Shown in pieces: positions 1 to 8,959 of a DNA stretch of 64,000 nucleotides. Made by a program: the position numbers and the translations under genes. The notes under the pieces are model-generated. The model ran no database searches, was not told where the DNA came from, and saw nothing but the letters and a program-made list of their open reading frames with translations. Position 1 is the stretch's first letter, and every line of letters begins with the position of its first letter. Origin of the DNA: Streptococcus didelphis DSM 15616 (GTDB lineage Bacteria > Bacillota > Bacilli > Lactobacillales > Streptococcaceae); assembly GCF_000380005.1 (NCBI RefSeq), contig NZ_KB904189.1, positions 62,001 to 126,000 of the forward strand, in the 5' to 3' direction.

Positions 1-8
1 CTTTTTTA

Positions 9-975
9 TTATCTTGAAAAATGTGTTCCTACTAAATAATCATAAACCAGATCATTAACACCTGCATTCAAGGCTTCATGCCCATATTCTGGCAGGATAT
101 AGTGCTTTTTGTGACAAGTCAAACGATTATATATAGCAAATTGAGTGGACGGGGGGGCAAACCTCATCTTCCATTCCTGTAATAAAAATCAGGGGAGCTG
201 TGATACGATGAGCAAAATTCTTCACATCAATATAAGCTAAGCTTTCTAAAATATCATTTTCTGTCCTATGTAAGGGATCAGAAAACTTAAAATAACGGAA
301 AAGTTCATCGTAAGCCTGACTGTGGTTACCCAATTCTAGAACCCGTTTAAAATCTGACAAAAAGGGATAGATACTTGCTACCTTTTTTATTTTAGGATTT
401 AAAGCAGCTGCAACCAAAGCCAAGGCACCTCCTTGAGAAGCTCCATAAGTGGACAAAGCCTTTTCATCCACCCTATCAAAGCTAGAGACAATTTCAATAA
501 GCTGATAAATAGCTAAATAAATAGATTTATAATAGAGCCTTTCTCTTCCCTCAAGCATTCCTCTGATAACATGGCCTTTTACAGTCATTCCCTTATAATT
601 ACCTGCTTCTACAGACTGTCCAGCTTGCCCTGGTAAATCCATAGACACAAGAGCATAACCAGCAGCTAGATAATTCAAACAGGCACTCCAATCAGGACTT
701 TGTCCTTGATAGCCATGAAAATAAAAGATCAGAGGAACTGGTTTTTCTACCTTTGGGAAGAGACATTTAGCAAAAATCTCATGACCTGCTGAAGATTCAA
801 AGCTAAGTGTAAAGGTTTCTACAAAATCAAGACCAGAAGCAACCTTTTTCAACTGATAAGCTGGCTCTTTTTCGAGTTTTTTTAGTTCCTGATTCCAAAA
901 GCTATCAAAATCCTCGGGAACTTCTTGTCTACCTTGATAACTTCTTAATTCTTCTAGTGATAAGGTCTCTATCAT
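9..975 (-). pseudogene. Acetyl xylan esterase/cephalosporin-C deacetylase family esterase, frameshifted at a G7 tract
   Basis: Alpha/beta-hydrolase of the acetyl esterase (AXE1) family, last gene of the sialic acid operon, so removal of acetyl groups from sialic acids or glycans is a reasonable inferred role. The ATG at 975 overlaps the end of nanK. The nucleophile motif GASQGG (Ser180) and the acid region GMEDE (Asp270) are present. The open frame stops at 127, giving 282 residues, because of a run of seven G at 151-157 (C7 on the coding strand). If one base of that run is removed, the frame continues through EYGHEALN, which supplies the catalytic His (about residue 299), to a stop at 9-11. 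That gives 321 residues, the usual family length. As written, the protein lacks its catalytic His and is predicted inactive. Phase variation, a fixed mutation and a sequencing error are all possible. Confidence 0.85.
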
Positions 976-1874
976 GCTTTAACTCCTCTTACTTCCTGTT
1001 TTTGCTTAAAGTGATAAAAGGCTCCCATCATTCCTGCATCATTACCATATTTTGCAAAACGAATCGTTAATGGATCATAAAGAGATGAGACAAGATAGGT
1101 CTTTAAGGCTAGGGAAATCTTATCAGCTAGGTAGTCTTCTTGGGCCATGATGCCACCTCCCAGTACAATCAAGCTAGGATTGATGATATATGAAATATTT
1201 GCTAAGCCCTGAGCTAGATAATCTACCATATTATCAATAGCAGTTTGACAAATCTGGTTCCCATTTTTTGCTTCCGCAAAGATACGTCTACCATTCCACT
1301 TATCAAGAGGGTCTCCATAGGCATTTGCAACCTCTTTGACCAGGGCTGTAGTAGAAGCTAAATCCTGAAAAGAGCCATCCTTAAGGTGCATATAGCCGAC
1401 TTCACAGGCAGAATTCCCAAAACCATGAAAGATTTTTGAATCTATTAAGAAACAACCCCCAATTCCTGTGCCAACTGTCACACACAAGGTAACAGGACTG
1501 TGACTAGCATTGCCTGAGATACTTTCTGCTAAGCCTGCACAATTGACATCATTTTCAATTTCACAGGGAATCTTAAAGCTATCCTCAATGGTTTTTTTAA
1601 ATTGCGTGCCAGCATAATTAGGAATTTGAGGACCTGAGTAAAAAATCTCACCCTTATCTGGATCCACCATGCCCGCAGAGGAAATAGCTACACCTGAAAG
1701 AAGAACTTGTTCTTTATAAGTGGCAACCAAATCCATTACCTTCTGAAGAATAGCAGGGCCCCCTTTATAGGCCTGGGTTTCCATCTCATTTTTTTCCACA
1801 ATCTGACCTTCTTGATTTAGGATACTGTATTTTATGGAGGTGCCACCAATATCAATTGCAAGGTATTTTTCCAT
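972..1874 (-). CDS. nanK: N-acetylmannosamine kinase, ROK family
   Basis: Phosphorylates ManNAc released by NanA to ManNAc-6-P, the NanE substrate, in the cytoplasm. The N-terminal phosphate loop AIDIGGTSIK (residues 5-14) and a second glycine-rich stretch VGTGIGG are typical ROK features. The cysteine zinc motif CxCGxxGCxE found in many ROK proteins is not visible after the EVGYM segment, as in some other NanK enzymes. I chose the ATG at 1874 because GAGGTG lies just upstream of it; a longer frame upstream begins inside nanA. Length is 300 residues. It follows nanA by 4 bases and overlaps the start of the esterase, so the three genes are translationally coupled. Confidence 0.9.
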   Translation of the reverse strand: MEKYLAIDIGGTSIKYSILNQEGQIVEKNEMETQAYKGGPAILQKVMDLVATYKEQVLLSGVAISSAGMVDPDKGEIFYSGPQIPNYAGTQFKKTIEDSFKIPCEIENDVNCAGLAESISGNASHSPVTLCVTVGTGIGGCFLIDSKIFHGFGNSACEVGYMHLKDGSFQDLASTTALVKEVANAYGDPLDKWNGRRIFAEAKNGNQICQTAIDNMVDYLAQGLANISYIINPSLIVLGGGIMAQEDYLADKISLALKTYLVSSLYDPLTIRFAKYGNDAGMMGAFYHFKQKQEVRGVKA

Positions 1875-1878
1875 ATGT

Positions 1879-2805
1879 TCACCTCTTAGCAATAAACTGG
1901 CCTTTAACATTTTCAATCATTGAAGCTGCCTCTTGACAAATGCTTTTATCACTTTCAATCAAAACAGATAGAGGCGAGCGAACTGAACCAATGTCTAGCT
2001 TCTCATTAATCCTTAGAACTTCCTTAATAACAGCATACATATGCCCGTGAGCAGAAACCAAAAGCCCAATAATAGCATTAATCTGGTACTGTAATGCTTT
2101 AGCTTTTTCTAATTCCTTTTTGGCAATCAAAGCATTTAAATGTAAGAAAAGTTCTGGCATAACACCATAGGTACCACCGATTCCTCCAATAGCTCCCATC
2201 AACCTTCCTGCTAAAAATTGTTCATCTGGTCCATTAAAAACTAGATGATCTTCCCCACCAATCGTAGCTAAAGTCTGGATATCTTGCACAGGCATTGATG
2301 AATTCTTGACACCTATAACAGCTTCATTTTTTAGCATTTGCCTATAAAGAGTTTCTGTCAATGCTGTTCCTGCAAGTTGAGGAATATTATAGATGATAAA
2401 ATCTGTCTGTGCTGCCGCTGCAGATATGTCATTCCAATAATTAGCAATAGCGTATTCAGGAAGTCGGAAATAAATGGGTGGAATGGCAGCTATAGCGTCA
2501 ACACCTAAGGCCTGAGAATGCCTTGCTAGCTCAATACTGTCTTTACTATTATTACATGCCACATGATTAATAATGGTCAGTTTGCCCTTGGCAATTGCCA
2601 TAACATTTTCAAGAACTTTTTTTCTGTCTTCGACACTCTGATAGATGCACTCCCCAGATGAACCATTAAGGTAAAGGCCCTGCACACCCTTATCAATATA
2701 GTGCTGGGTTAAGGCTTGAACCCTTTTTGAACTAATCTCGCCAGCCTCATCATAACAAGCATAGAAAGCTGGGATAATGCCCTTGTATTTACTTAGATTT
2801 TTCAT
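1879..2805 (-). CDS. nanA: N-acetylneuraminate lyase
   Basis: Class I aldolase of the DHDPS/NAL family, 308 residues, cleaving N-acetylneuraminate to ManNAc and pyruvate. Visible family features are the GSSGE carboxylate-binding motif near residue 48, the IYNIP tyrosine near residue 137 and the Schiff-base lysine in GVKNSS near residue 165. It sits between the anomerase and nanK in an eight-gene minus-strand operon that also carries its transporter and nanE, which makes the sialic acid assignment firm rather than dihydrodipicolinate synthase. Confidence 0.92.
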   Translation of the reverse strand: MKNLSKYKGIIPAFYACYDEAGEISSKRVQALTQHYIDKGVQGLYLNGSSGECIYQSVEDRKKVLENVMAIAKGKLTIINHVACNNSKDSIELARHSQALGVDAIAAIPPIYFRLPEYAIANYWNDISAAAAQTDFIIYNIPQLAGTALTETLYRQMLKNEAVIGVKNSSMPVQDIQTLATIGGEDHLVFNGPDEQFLAGRLMGAIGGIGGTYGVMPELFLHLNALIAKKELEKAKALQYQINAIIGLLVSAHGHMYAVIKEVLRINEKLDIGSVRSPLSVLIESDKSICQEAASMIENVKGQFIAKR

Positions 2806-2857
2806 GATGATTCCTTTTCCTAACTTTATTTTTTGTAAATAACAAACAAGAGCTAAA

Positions 2858-3310
2858 CTAATCCACCAAAACTTTAAAAACTTGTTTTGTGACCATATTA
2901 TTTTTACCTATTAGCTTACCTGGTTGATGTTGTTCATTAGGTAAAAGTATCATAAAATAACCTGCTTCTAATGCCAATGTTTGTTGAACATTACAAGTTA
3001 CCAAGCCATAATCATCTTTTTCCTGATAATCTTGCACTGTATCTTTTGCCTGAAAACCTAGTGTCAAACCTTCTTGTCCCTCCATGACTAAATGGATATC
3101 AGCATATTGTTTATGGTATTCAAAAGTATCTGTAAGACTTAAAGCTAATTCATTTTCGCTCACATTTAAGAAGACCTCTTGCTCTGATACCTCGTGTCTC
3201 CCTACAGGAAGCCCCTTATTTTTACCTGCTAAAATAAATGCAATAGCCTTATCTAAATTAGGATGAATGTTTTTATAATGTGAAAGATTCTCAATACTAT
3301 CAAAAATCAT
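2858..3310 (-). CDS. YhcH/YiaL/DUF386 family sugar anomerase (NanQ-like)
   Basis: Small cupin-like protein of 150 residues of the YhcH/EbgC (DUF386) family. Family members in sialic acid operons (NanQ) speed the alpha/beta interconversion of sialic acid so that NanA receives its preferred anomer. The features seen are the family motifs EYHKQYADIHLVMEGQE (about 64-80) and a C-terminal HQPG segment with likely metal-binding His and Glu residues. It lies between the binding protein and nanA genes, with 25 and 52 base gaps. Confidence 0.85.
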   Translation of the reverse strand: MIFDSIENLSHYKNIHPNLDKAIAFILAGKNKGLPVGRHEVSEQEVFLNVSENELALSLTDTFEYHKQYADIHLVMEGQEGLTLGFQAKDTVQDYQEKDDYGLVTCNVQQTLALEAGYFMILLPNEQHQPGKLIGKNNMVTKQVFKVLVD

Positions 3311-3335
3311 AGAACAGCTCCTTTTCTATTCTTGG

Positions 3336-4697
3336 TTATTTGTTGTCTTTCAAAGCTTTTGAATGCTCTTGTCCTTCTGAAATAGCTTTATTACCTTTTT
3401 CAACAAATGCATCTAAAGCCTCTTTTGAACTTTTTTCACCTGTTAGAACAGCTTGAATTTCAGGGAAAAGAGCATTTCTGATTTCAGCATAACCAGTAGT
3501 ATTATTTGAAAAATTAATAACATTTTTATCGTTATTGATATAGGTTTCAAGTAGGGGGTTATTAGCCTTTTCTTTTGCAACAAGAGATTTTCTAACTGGC
3601 ATGAAATTCATACTAGCCTTAATGAGTTCTTCATTTTCAGAATAATATTTCACAAAATCTTTTGCTAATGCTAAACGGTCTTTACCATTGGTGTTGAAAA
3701 CACCTGAACCTAATACATATGTAAAGGATTTTGGCTGATTACTGTTTGGAATATTTGCTAGACGGGCATCAAACTTAGTCAATGTCCCATTTTCCATGCT
3801 TTCTAACATGCCTTTATAAAGTACTGCATTGGTAAAACTAATAGCTACTTGTTTATTTTGGAACATAGCATTAACATCATTACTTGATAAAGATTCTGCA
3901 CCACTAGTTATTATTTTTTTATCATTCAGTTCTTTAATATAGTTCAGAGCTTCAACCCCTTTTTTATCATTGACAGTTAACTTACCATTTTTTCCAAAAA
4001 AACTATTTCCAAACATCCTTAGGTACATCATTGTCCATGTATCTGCTTGATTATTTTTGGCATAAAAACCTAATGGTGATATCTTACTGTCACTTGCCTT
4101 TAATTTGGTCAAAATAGTTTTAAAGTCATCTACTGACCAGTTGGCAATTTTCTCCTTATCTGACATATAATTTTGTAAGCCTGCTCTTTCAAACATCTCA
4201 GCATTATAAACTAACATACCTGGATTTTGAGCAAATGGATAGAAATAAGTTTTTCCATTAATTGATACATTGTCCCAGACAGATTTTGATATATCAGCCT
4301 TGTTTTTTTTATCAATAATTGTATCTAATGGTTCTAATAAACCTTGATGTGCATAACTAGATAAGGCAAAGGTAGACTCAAAAAAGATATCTGGTAGGGT
4401 CTTAGTTTGAGTAGCAACACTCAATTTACTATCTCTTTCTTCTCCAGGAATAACTTGAACTCTAATTTTTTTACCTGGGTGATCCTTTTCATACATTTGT
4501 GCAGCAGTCTTGAAAAAGCTGTCATAGTCTGCACCTGCTTCATTACCAGTATAAGTACCTTTCCATTGTGGTGTCAGCCAAACCTCAATTTGATTTTGAT
4601 CTTTCTTTTCTTTCACAGCTTCCTTAGAAGAACAAGCACTAAGAGCTATTAAAGGGAGCATTGCGAGGGTTACTAACCGAAGAACTTTCTTTTTCAT
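3336..4697 (-). CDS. Sialic acid ABC transporter, extracellular solute-binding lipoprotein (SatA-type)
   Basis: 453-residue family 1 solute-binding protein. The N-terminus MKKKVLRLVTLAMLPLIALSAC is a lipoprotein signal with lipobox LSAC, so the mature protein would be anchored to the membrane through Cys22. The body resembles CUT1 carbohydrate-binding proteins. Because it is in an operon with nanE, nanA and nanK and is followed by no ATPase gene, the likely ligand is sialic acid. The missing ATPase is presumably the shared MsmK-type subunit encoded elsewhere, as for other streptococcal CUT1 systems. Confidence 0.88.
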   Translation of the reverse strand: MKKKVLRLVTLAMLPLIALSACSSKEAVKEKKDQNQIEVWLTPQWKGTYTGNEAGADYDSFFKTAAQMYEKDHPGKKIRVQVIPGEERDSKLSVATQTKTLPDIFFESTFALSSYAHQGLLEPLDTIIDKKNKADISKSVWDNVSINGKTYFYPFAQNPGMLVYNAEMFERAGLQNYMSDKEKIANWSVDDFKTILTKLKASDSKISPLGFYAKNNQADTWTMMYLRMFGNSFFGKNGKLTVNDKKGVEALNYIKELNDKKIITSGAESLSSNDVNAMFQNKQVAISFTNAVLYKGMLESMENGTLTKFDARLANIPNSNQPKSFTYVLGSGVFNTNGKDRLALAKDFVKYYSENEELIKASMNFMPVRKSLVAKEKANNPLLETYINNDKNVINFSNNTTGYAEIRNALFPEIQAVLTGEKSSKEALDAFVEKGNKAISEGQEHSKALKDNK

Positions 4698-4734
4698 TTA
4701 CAAATTCCTTTCTTCATAATAAATTATCTTATTC

Positions 4735-5571
4735 TTATTCCTTAATAGCACCATTTGTAGCACCTTTTATAAAGAATCTTTGAAATAAGAAGAAGATAAG
4801 TATCATAGGGAGTGCTGCAATTGCAGCACCAGCAACTTTTAAACCAATATTTGGATTAATATCTTGTTGAAGACTAGCAACTCCTATCGTTAGCGTTTTC
4901 ATTTCTTTGCTACGTGCCATTAGTAATTGCCATAAATAATCATTCCAAGCTGTGACAAAATTGAGAATAAATAAAGCTCCTATACCTGGTTTTACAATCG
5001 GGAGCATAAGCTTAGAAAAAACTGTCCACTCACTAGCCCCATCTATTTTGGCAGATTCACGAATAGACTCTGGAATAGTTTTAAAATAAGAGTAGAGTAA
5101 AAAAGTTCCAAAACCAGTTGCTAGATTAGGAATAATCATAGACTGATAAGTATCTATCCAGTTTAACTTTTCAATAATATCAAATAAAGGAACAATAAAG
5201 GTCTCTTTAGGAATCATGATTGACGCAATGATCACTAAAAAAAGTACTGTACGCCCCTTAAAATACAATTTTGAAAATCCATAAGCAGCTAAAGCTGAAA
5301 TAAAAACACTCAATAGAGCTGTGAAAAATGAAACAATAAAACTATTTAAAACCCATTTTAGAGTTGGCTGACCTGAAAAAAGTTCTCCTAGGTTACCCAT
5401 ATACCATCTTTTAGGTAAAATATCTGGGGGCATGTGATATATTTCTGAAGACGTTTTAAAGGTGTTAGTCACTAACCAAAATAAGGGCAGTAAAAACAAG
5501 ATAGCTAGAATAAAGACAAGGATATTAGTAACTAAATCAAAGCCTTCCATTCCTTTTATTTTTTTCAACAT
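4735..5571 (-). CDS. Sialic acid ABC transporter permease (CUT1, MalG type)
   Basis: 278-residue inner-membrane permease with about six hydrophobic segments. The cytoplasmic EAA-loop (ESAKIDGASEWTVFSKLMLP, around residues 171-190) contacts the ATPase. MalG-type N-terminal segment LVTNTFKTSSEIY is recognisable. It is 13 bases downstream of the MalF-type partner and upstream of the binding protein. Confidence 0.88.
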   Translation of the reverse strand: MLKKIKGMEGFDLVTNILVFILAILFLLPLFWLVTNTFKTSSEIYHMPPDILPKRWYMGNLGELFSGQPTLKWVLNSFIVSFFTALLSVFISALAAYGFSKLYFKGRTVLFLVIIASIMIPKETFIVPLFDIIEKLNWIDTYQSMIIPNLATGFGTFLLYSYFKTIPESIRESAKIDGASEWTVFSKLMLPIVKPGIGALFILNFVTAWNDYLWQLLMARSKEMKTLTIGVASLQQDINPNIGLKVAGAAIAALPMILIFFLFQRFFIKGATNGAIKE

Positions 5572-5584
5572 GTGATTTCTCCTA

Positions 5585-6487
5585 TTATTTTGTATTAATA
5601 AATGACCTTAATTGTGGAACGCTTAAGAAAAGAGCGATAATAAACATGAGAACACCAATAGCAGAGGCAACTCCAGTATTGTTATAAACAAAGGCATTTT
5701 GATAAAGATAGTACATCATTGTAACAGAGGCATTATTTGGTCCTCCGCCTGTTAATAATTGAATAACAACAAAAATCTTTAAAACAGCAATAATATTAAT
5801 GACAATTAGATAAGCAGTTGTTGGTCTTACCAAAGGAATAATAATATGCTTGATCCGTTGCCACCTTGTAGCACCATCTAATTGAGCTGCTTCAAAATAG
5901 TCTTGTGATATACCAATCATGGTTGCCAGATAAAGGATAATCGCTTGCCCTACATTTCCTATAAAAGTTACAAAGACAATAATAGGCATAACAGTTCTAC
6001 TATTCCCCAATAAATTAAGATGATGGACACCTACACCCTCAAAGAGATAACTAATTAAACCATTTGAAGGATTTAATAAAAAATTCCAGACAATACTCAT
6101 TACAACCATTGAAACCATAACAGGTAAATAATAAGACCCCCGTATAAAAGAGACATATTTTGGATTTTTATCATAGACTGTAGTTGCTACAAAAAGGGCA
6201 AAAGTAATCGTTAATAAAACAATTGCTACTACAAAAAAGACAGTGTTAATAATTGATTTGATAAAAACAGAATCTTGAAAAAGAAGTTTAAAGTTATCTA
6301 GACCTACAAAATAAGAATCCAGTCCATATACTTTATAAAGGCTCATTTTAAAACCTTTGATAACAGGATAAACAATGAAAACCACTAATAGTAGTAGTTG
6401 TGGGGCAATAAATAGATAACCAGGATATTGTTTTTTAAGATTTTGAGAAAAAGTAGCTGTTTTTTTCACATTCCATGTCCTCCTCAT
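5585..6487 (-). CDS. Sialic acid ABC transporter permease (CUT1, MalF type)
   Basis: 300-residue permease with an N-terminal PGYLFIAPQ motif typical of MalF/LacF-type subunits, six predicted membrane spans, and an EAA-loop EAAQLDGATRWQRIKHIIIP (about 198-217). It begins one base after the nanE stop codon, so it is translated from the same message. It forms the transmembrane pore with the next gene. Confidence 0.88.
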   Translation of the reverse strand: MRRTWNVKKTATFSQNLKKQYPGYLFIAPQLLLLVVFIVYPVIKGFKMSLYKVYGLDSYFVGLDNFKLLFQDSVFIKSIINTVFFVVAIVLLTITFALFVATTVYDKNPKYVSFIRGSYYLPVMVSMVVMSIVWNFLLNPSNGLISYLFEGVGVHHLNLLGNSRTVMPIIVFVTFIGNVGQAIILYLATMIGISQDYFEAAQLDGATRWQRIKHIIIPLVRPTTAYLIVINIIAVLKIFVVIQLLTGGGPNNASVTMMYYLYQNAFVYNNTGVASAIGVLMFIIALFLSVPQLRSFINTK

Positions 6488-6488
6488 A

Positions 6489-7193
6489 TTATTTCTTCAA
6501 AGCAGATATAAACCGCTCTGCTATTTCTTTTGGTCTGGTTATTGCACCTCCGACAACTATGCCAGCTACGCCTAAATCGTGAATTCTTTTAGCTTCTTTG
6601 GGATAATGGATTTTTCCTTCTGCAATTACTGAAATTCCTTCTTGGCACAGCTTGTCTATTAGTTCAGTATCTGGGCCCTTCTCCTGTCTACTGTAAGACG
6701 TATATCCAGACAGTGTTGTTCCTACAAAATCAATCCCTGCCTGATAAGCTTCTAATCCTTCTTGGTAGGTACTAATATCTGCCATTAATAATTGCTGAGG
6801 GTATTTGTGCTTGATTTGCTGGATGAAATCTTTAATATCTTGGCCATCATGGCGTTCTCTCTTGGTACAATCCAAAGCTATTACAGCTATATCTAGAGCT
6901 GCTAATTGATCCACCTCTGTCATTGTCGCTGTAATAAAGGGCTCTTGGGGAGGGTAATCCTTTTTGATAATCCCAATAATAGGTAAGTCGGTAACCTCTT
7001 GTATCTCCTTGATATCTCTGACAGAATTCGCCCGAATGCCAACAGCACCTGCTTCTTCTGCTGCTTTTGCCATCAAAGGCATGATACCACCTTGCTCAGT
7101 GTAGAGAGGTTCACCTGGTAATGCTTGACAAGAGACGATAATACCACCTTTAATCTGCTCGATAAAGCCTTCCTTAGTCATGTGGTTTGGCAT
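6489..7193 (-). CDS. nanE: N-acetylmannosamine-6-phosphate 2-epimerase
   Basis: First gene of the sialic acid operon, 234 residues, a TIM-barrel that converts ManNAc-6-P to GlcNAc-6-P, which then enters amino sugar metabolism. Family motifs are [11 protein letters not shown] near residue 19, ALDCTKR near 107 and a C-terminal [11 protein letters not shown] phosphate-binding loop. The start at 7193 has GGAGAG about six bases upstream. The operon promoter with a cre site and a palindromic operator lies directly before it. Confidence 0.93.
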   Translation of the reverse strand: MPNHMTKEGFIEQIKGGIIVSCQALPGEPLYTEQGGIMPLMAKAAEEAGAVGIRANSVRDIKEIQEVTDLPIIGIIKKDYPPQEPFITATMTEVDQLAALDIAVIALDCTKRERHDGQDIKDFIQQIKHKYPQQLLMADISTYQEGLEAYQAGIDFVGTTLSGYTSYSRQEKGPDTELIDKLCQEGISVIAEGKIHYPKEAKRIHDLGVAGIVVGGAITRPKEIAERFISALKK

Positions 7194-7223
7194 ATATTCT
7201 GCTCTCCTTTATATGATTCATTG

Positions 7224-7268
7224 TGAACGTTCATATAGTTATTATATCAATATTTAAAGCGTTTTCAA
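7224..7268 (-). promoter_or_regulatory. nan operon promoter with cre site and 10-bp palindromic operator
   Basis: On the minus strand TTGAAA (7263-7268) and TATAAT (7241-7246) are 16 bp apart. The segment TTGAAAACGCTTTAA (7254-7268) is a near-consensus CcpA cre box covering the -35 box and spacer, so glucose repression is expected. A perfect palindrome TGAACGTTCA (7224-7233) lies at the expected transcription start and is probably the operator for a sialic-acid-responsive repressor, possibly RpiR type; that regulator is not in this window. Confidence 0.7.
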
Positions 7269-7381
7269 TAATAATTAGACATTTAGAAATTACATTCATA
7301 TTTAAAGGATTAGAGATAAGATTCTGAATTTATTTTCAGTAAAACTACCTTCACTTAATTATTTCGCTAATACAATAGATT

Positions 7382-7406
7382 AAAAAAAGCCCCATTAACT
7401 GGAGCT
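7382..7406 (-). terminator. Rho-independent terminator of the D-2-hydroxyacid dehydrogenase gene
   Basis: On the minus strand AGCTCCA-gttaa-TGGGGCT is followed by seven T. It lies 55 bases after the stop codon at 7461. Confidence 0.75.
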
Positions 7407-7460
7407 GATTACAATTCAATTTATGGAGCACATCACATTTCAATAAGCTTTTAGCTGAAT

Positions 7461-8423
7461 TTAATTAATAAGATTTTCTTCTTTACCAGATAAGAAGGCT
7501 GATAAATTATCAAGGGCAATTGCCATCAAATCCTGTCTTGTCTCTAAGGGGCGCCAGGCAATGTGAGGCGTTATAAAACAATTTTTAGCTTTGAGCAAAG
7601 GATTATCAGCTGCCATTGGTTCTTTGCTGACAACATCTACACCAGCTGCATAAAGTTTTCCTTCATTTAAAGCTTGTGCAAGGGCGGCTTCATCAATTAA
7701 ACCACCACGAGCTGTATTTAACAAAATAGCTCCTGCTTTCATTTGCTCTAGGGCCTTTTGGTTAATCATCTTTTCTGTATCACTAGTTTGAGGAAGGTGT
7801 AAACTAATAATATCTGATTGCTGATAAAGTTTTTCTAAGGATACTTGTTGAGCCCAATCTGCTTGGGGCCTTTTTTCTCTATGATTCCAATAAATGACAT
7901 GCATTTTGAAGGCATGTGCAATTTTAGCTGTTGCCTGAGCAATTTCTCCATAACCAATCAAGCCAATTGTTTTTCCACACAATTCCATTAAGGGTGCCTT
8001 TTGGTAGGTGAAGTCAGGATTAGTTTGCCATTCTCCTTGATGGACAGACTCATTATGGACTCCAACCTGATTAACAATTTCTAGAAGTAAAGCAAAGGTC
8101 AACTGGGCAACTGCATCTGTCGCATAAGCTGGAATATTTGTTACTTTAATAGAAGCTTTTTGGGCTGCTTCAATATCAATCACATTGTAACCTGTTGCCA
8201 AAACACCAATATATTTAAGATTTGGAACAGAATCAATAACCTCAGCATCAATTGGCGTTTTGTTGGTCAAAACAACCTCTGCATTGCCAATGCGACTAAT
8301 GATTGCTTCTTTATCAGTAAATGAGGTACGATCATACACTGTCAGGTCTCCTAGATCTTCAAATCCTTTCCAAGATAAGTCCCCAGAATTAAGAGCATAG
8401 CCATCTAGTACTACAATTTTCAT
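7461..8423 (-). CDS. D-2-hydroxyacid dehydrogenase (glycerate/hydroxypyruvate reductase-like)
   Basis: 320-residue NAD-dependent D-isomer 2-hydroxyacid dehydrogenase. The Rossmann motif GLIGYGEIAQ is near residue 153, the catalytic Arg is in NTARGG near 236, and the acid/His pair is in the VSKEP and PHIAW segments (His about 288). The sequence is closest to hydroxypyruvate/glycerate reductases by pattern, but the substrate cannot be read from it. It has its own terminator and lies between rpmH and the nan promoter, probably as a single-gene unit. Confidence 0.8.
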   Translation of the reverse strand: MKIVVLDGYALNSGDLSWKGFEDLGDLTVYDRTSFTDKEAIISRIGNAEVVLTNKTPIDAEVIDSVPNLKYIGVLATGYNVIDIEAAQKASIKVTNIPAYATDAVAQLTFALLLEIVNQVGVHNESVHQGEWQTNPDFTYQKAPLMELCGKTIGLIGYGEIAQATAKIAHAFKMHVIYWNHREKRPQADWAQQVSLEKLYQQSDIISLHLPQTSDTEKMINQKALEQMKAGAILLNTARGGLIDEAALAQALNEGKLYAAGVDVVSKEPMAADNPLLKAKNCFITPHIAWRPLETRQDLMAIALDNLSAFLSGKEENLIN

Positions 8424-8550
8424 TCCTTACTACCTCACTTTCTATTTAAAGGTATTTTATCAATATTTTAGCTAAAAGAAAAGTAAGAACTCAGAATAAA
8501 AACAAGGAGGCATTACCTTTACCTAGGCTTAGGAAACTTATTCAAAAAAC

Positions 8551-8586
8551 AAAAAAACTAAGAGTCTCGAGCACTCCCAGTTTTGA
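8551..8586 (-). terminator. rpmH terminator
   Basis: On the minus strand AACTGGGAGT and ACTCTTAGTT can pair around a short GCTCGAG loop, followed by a T-rich run. It begins about 20 bases beyond the rpmH stop codon. Confidence 0.7.
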
Positions 8587-8604
8587 TTATTGTATACTTG
8601 CTAA

Positions 8605-8739
8605 TTAAGCAGATAATACTTTGCGTCCTTTACGACGACGGCTTGCTAGCACGCGACGTCCATTTTTTGTTGACATACGGTGACGGAATCCGTGTTTACG
8701 TTGACGACGGATTTTACTTGGTTGATAAGTACGTTTCAC
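8605..8739 (-). CDS. rpmH: Ribosomal protein L34
   Basis: A 44-residue, very basic protein reading [19 protein letters not shown] at its N-terminus and ending GRKVLSA, the canonical L34 sequence. It starts with GTG at 8739, preceded by AGGAGG with an eight-base spacing. It is too short for most automatic gene finders. In this genome it sits between jag and the hydroxyacid dehydrogenase gene rather than immediately before rnpA. Confidence 0.97.
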
Positions 8740-8959
8740 AGTGAATACCTCCTCATAGATTTTCGTATTCGTTTAGCCGGCTACTTGTGATATCAGTTAC
8801 TAAACATACCTTAATATTCTATAATATATAGTGGACCTTGTCAAGATATATTTTTTTAAAGCTTGACTTGGCCTGTTTAGAAACTTCTAAAAATACAGAT
8901 ACTGCTAATCTCATATAGATATAGGGTAGCCTACTTAATGTGAGCTAGATAGAGCTTCA

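Noticed and set aside
8757..8775. cin-box-like sequence (AACGAATA) upstream of rpmH
   Set aside because: Only seven of eight bases match and there is no T tract; rpmH is not known to be competence-controlled.
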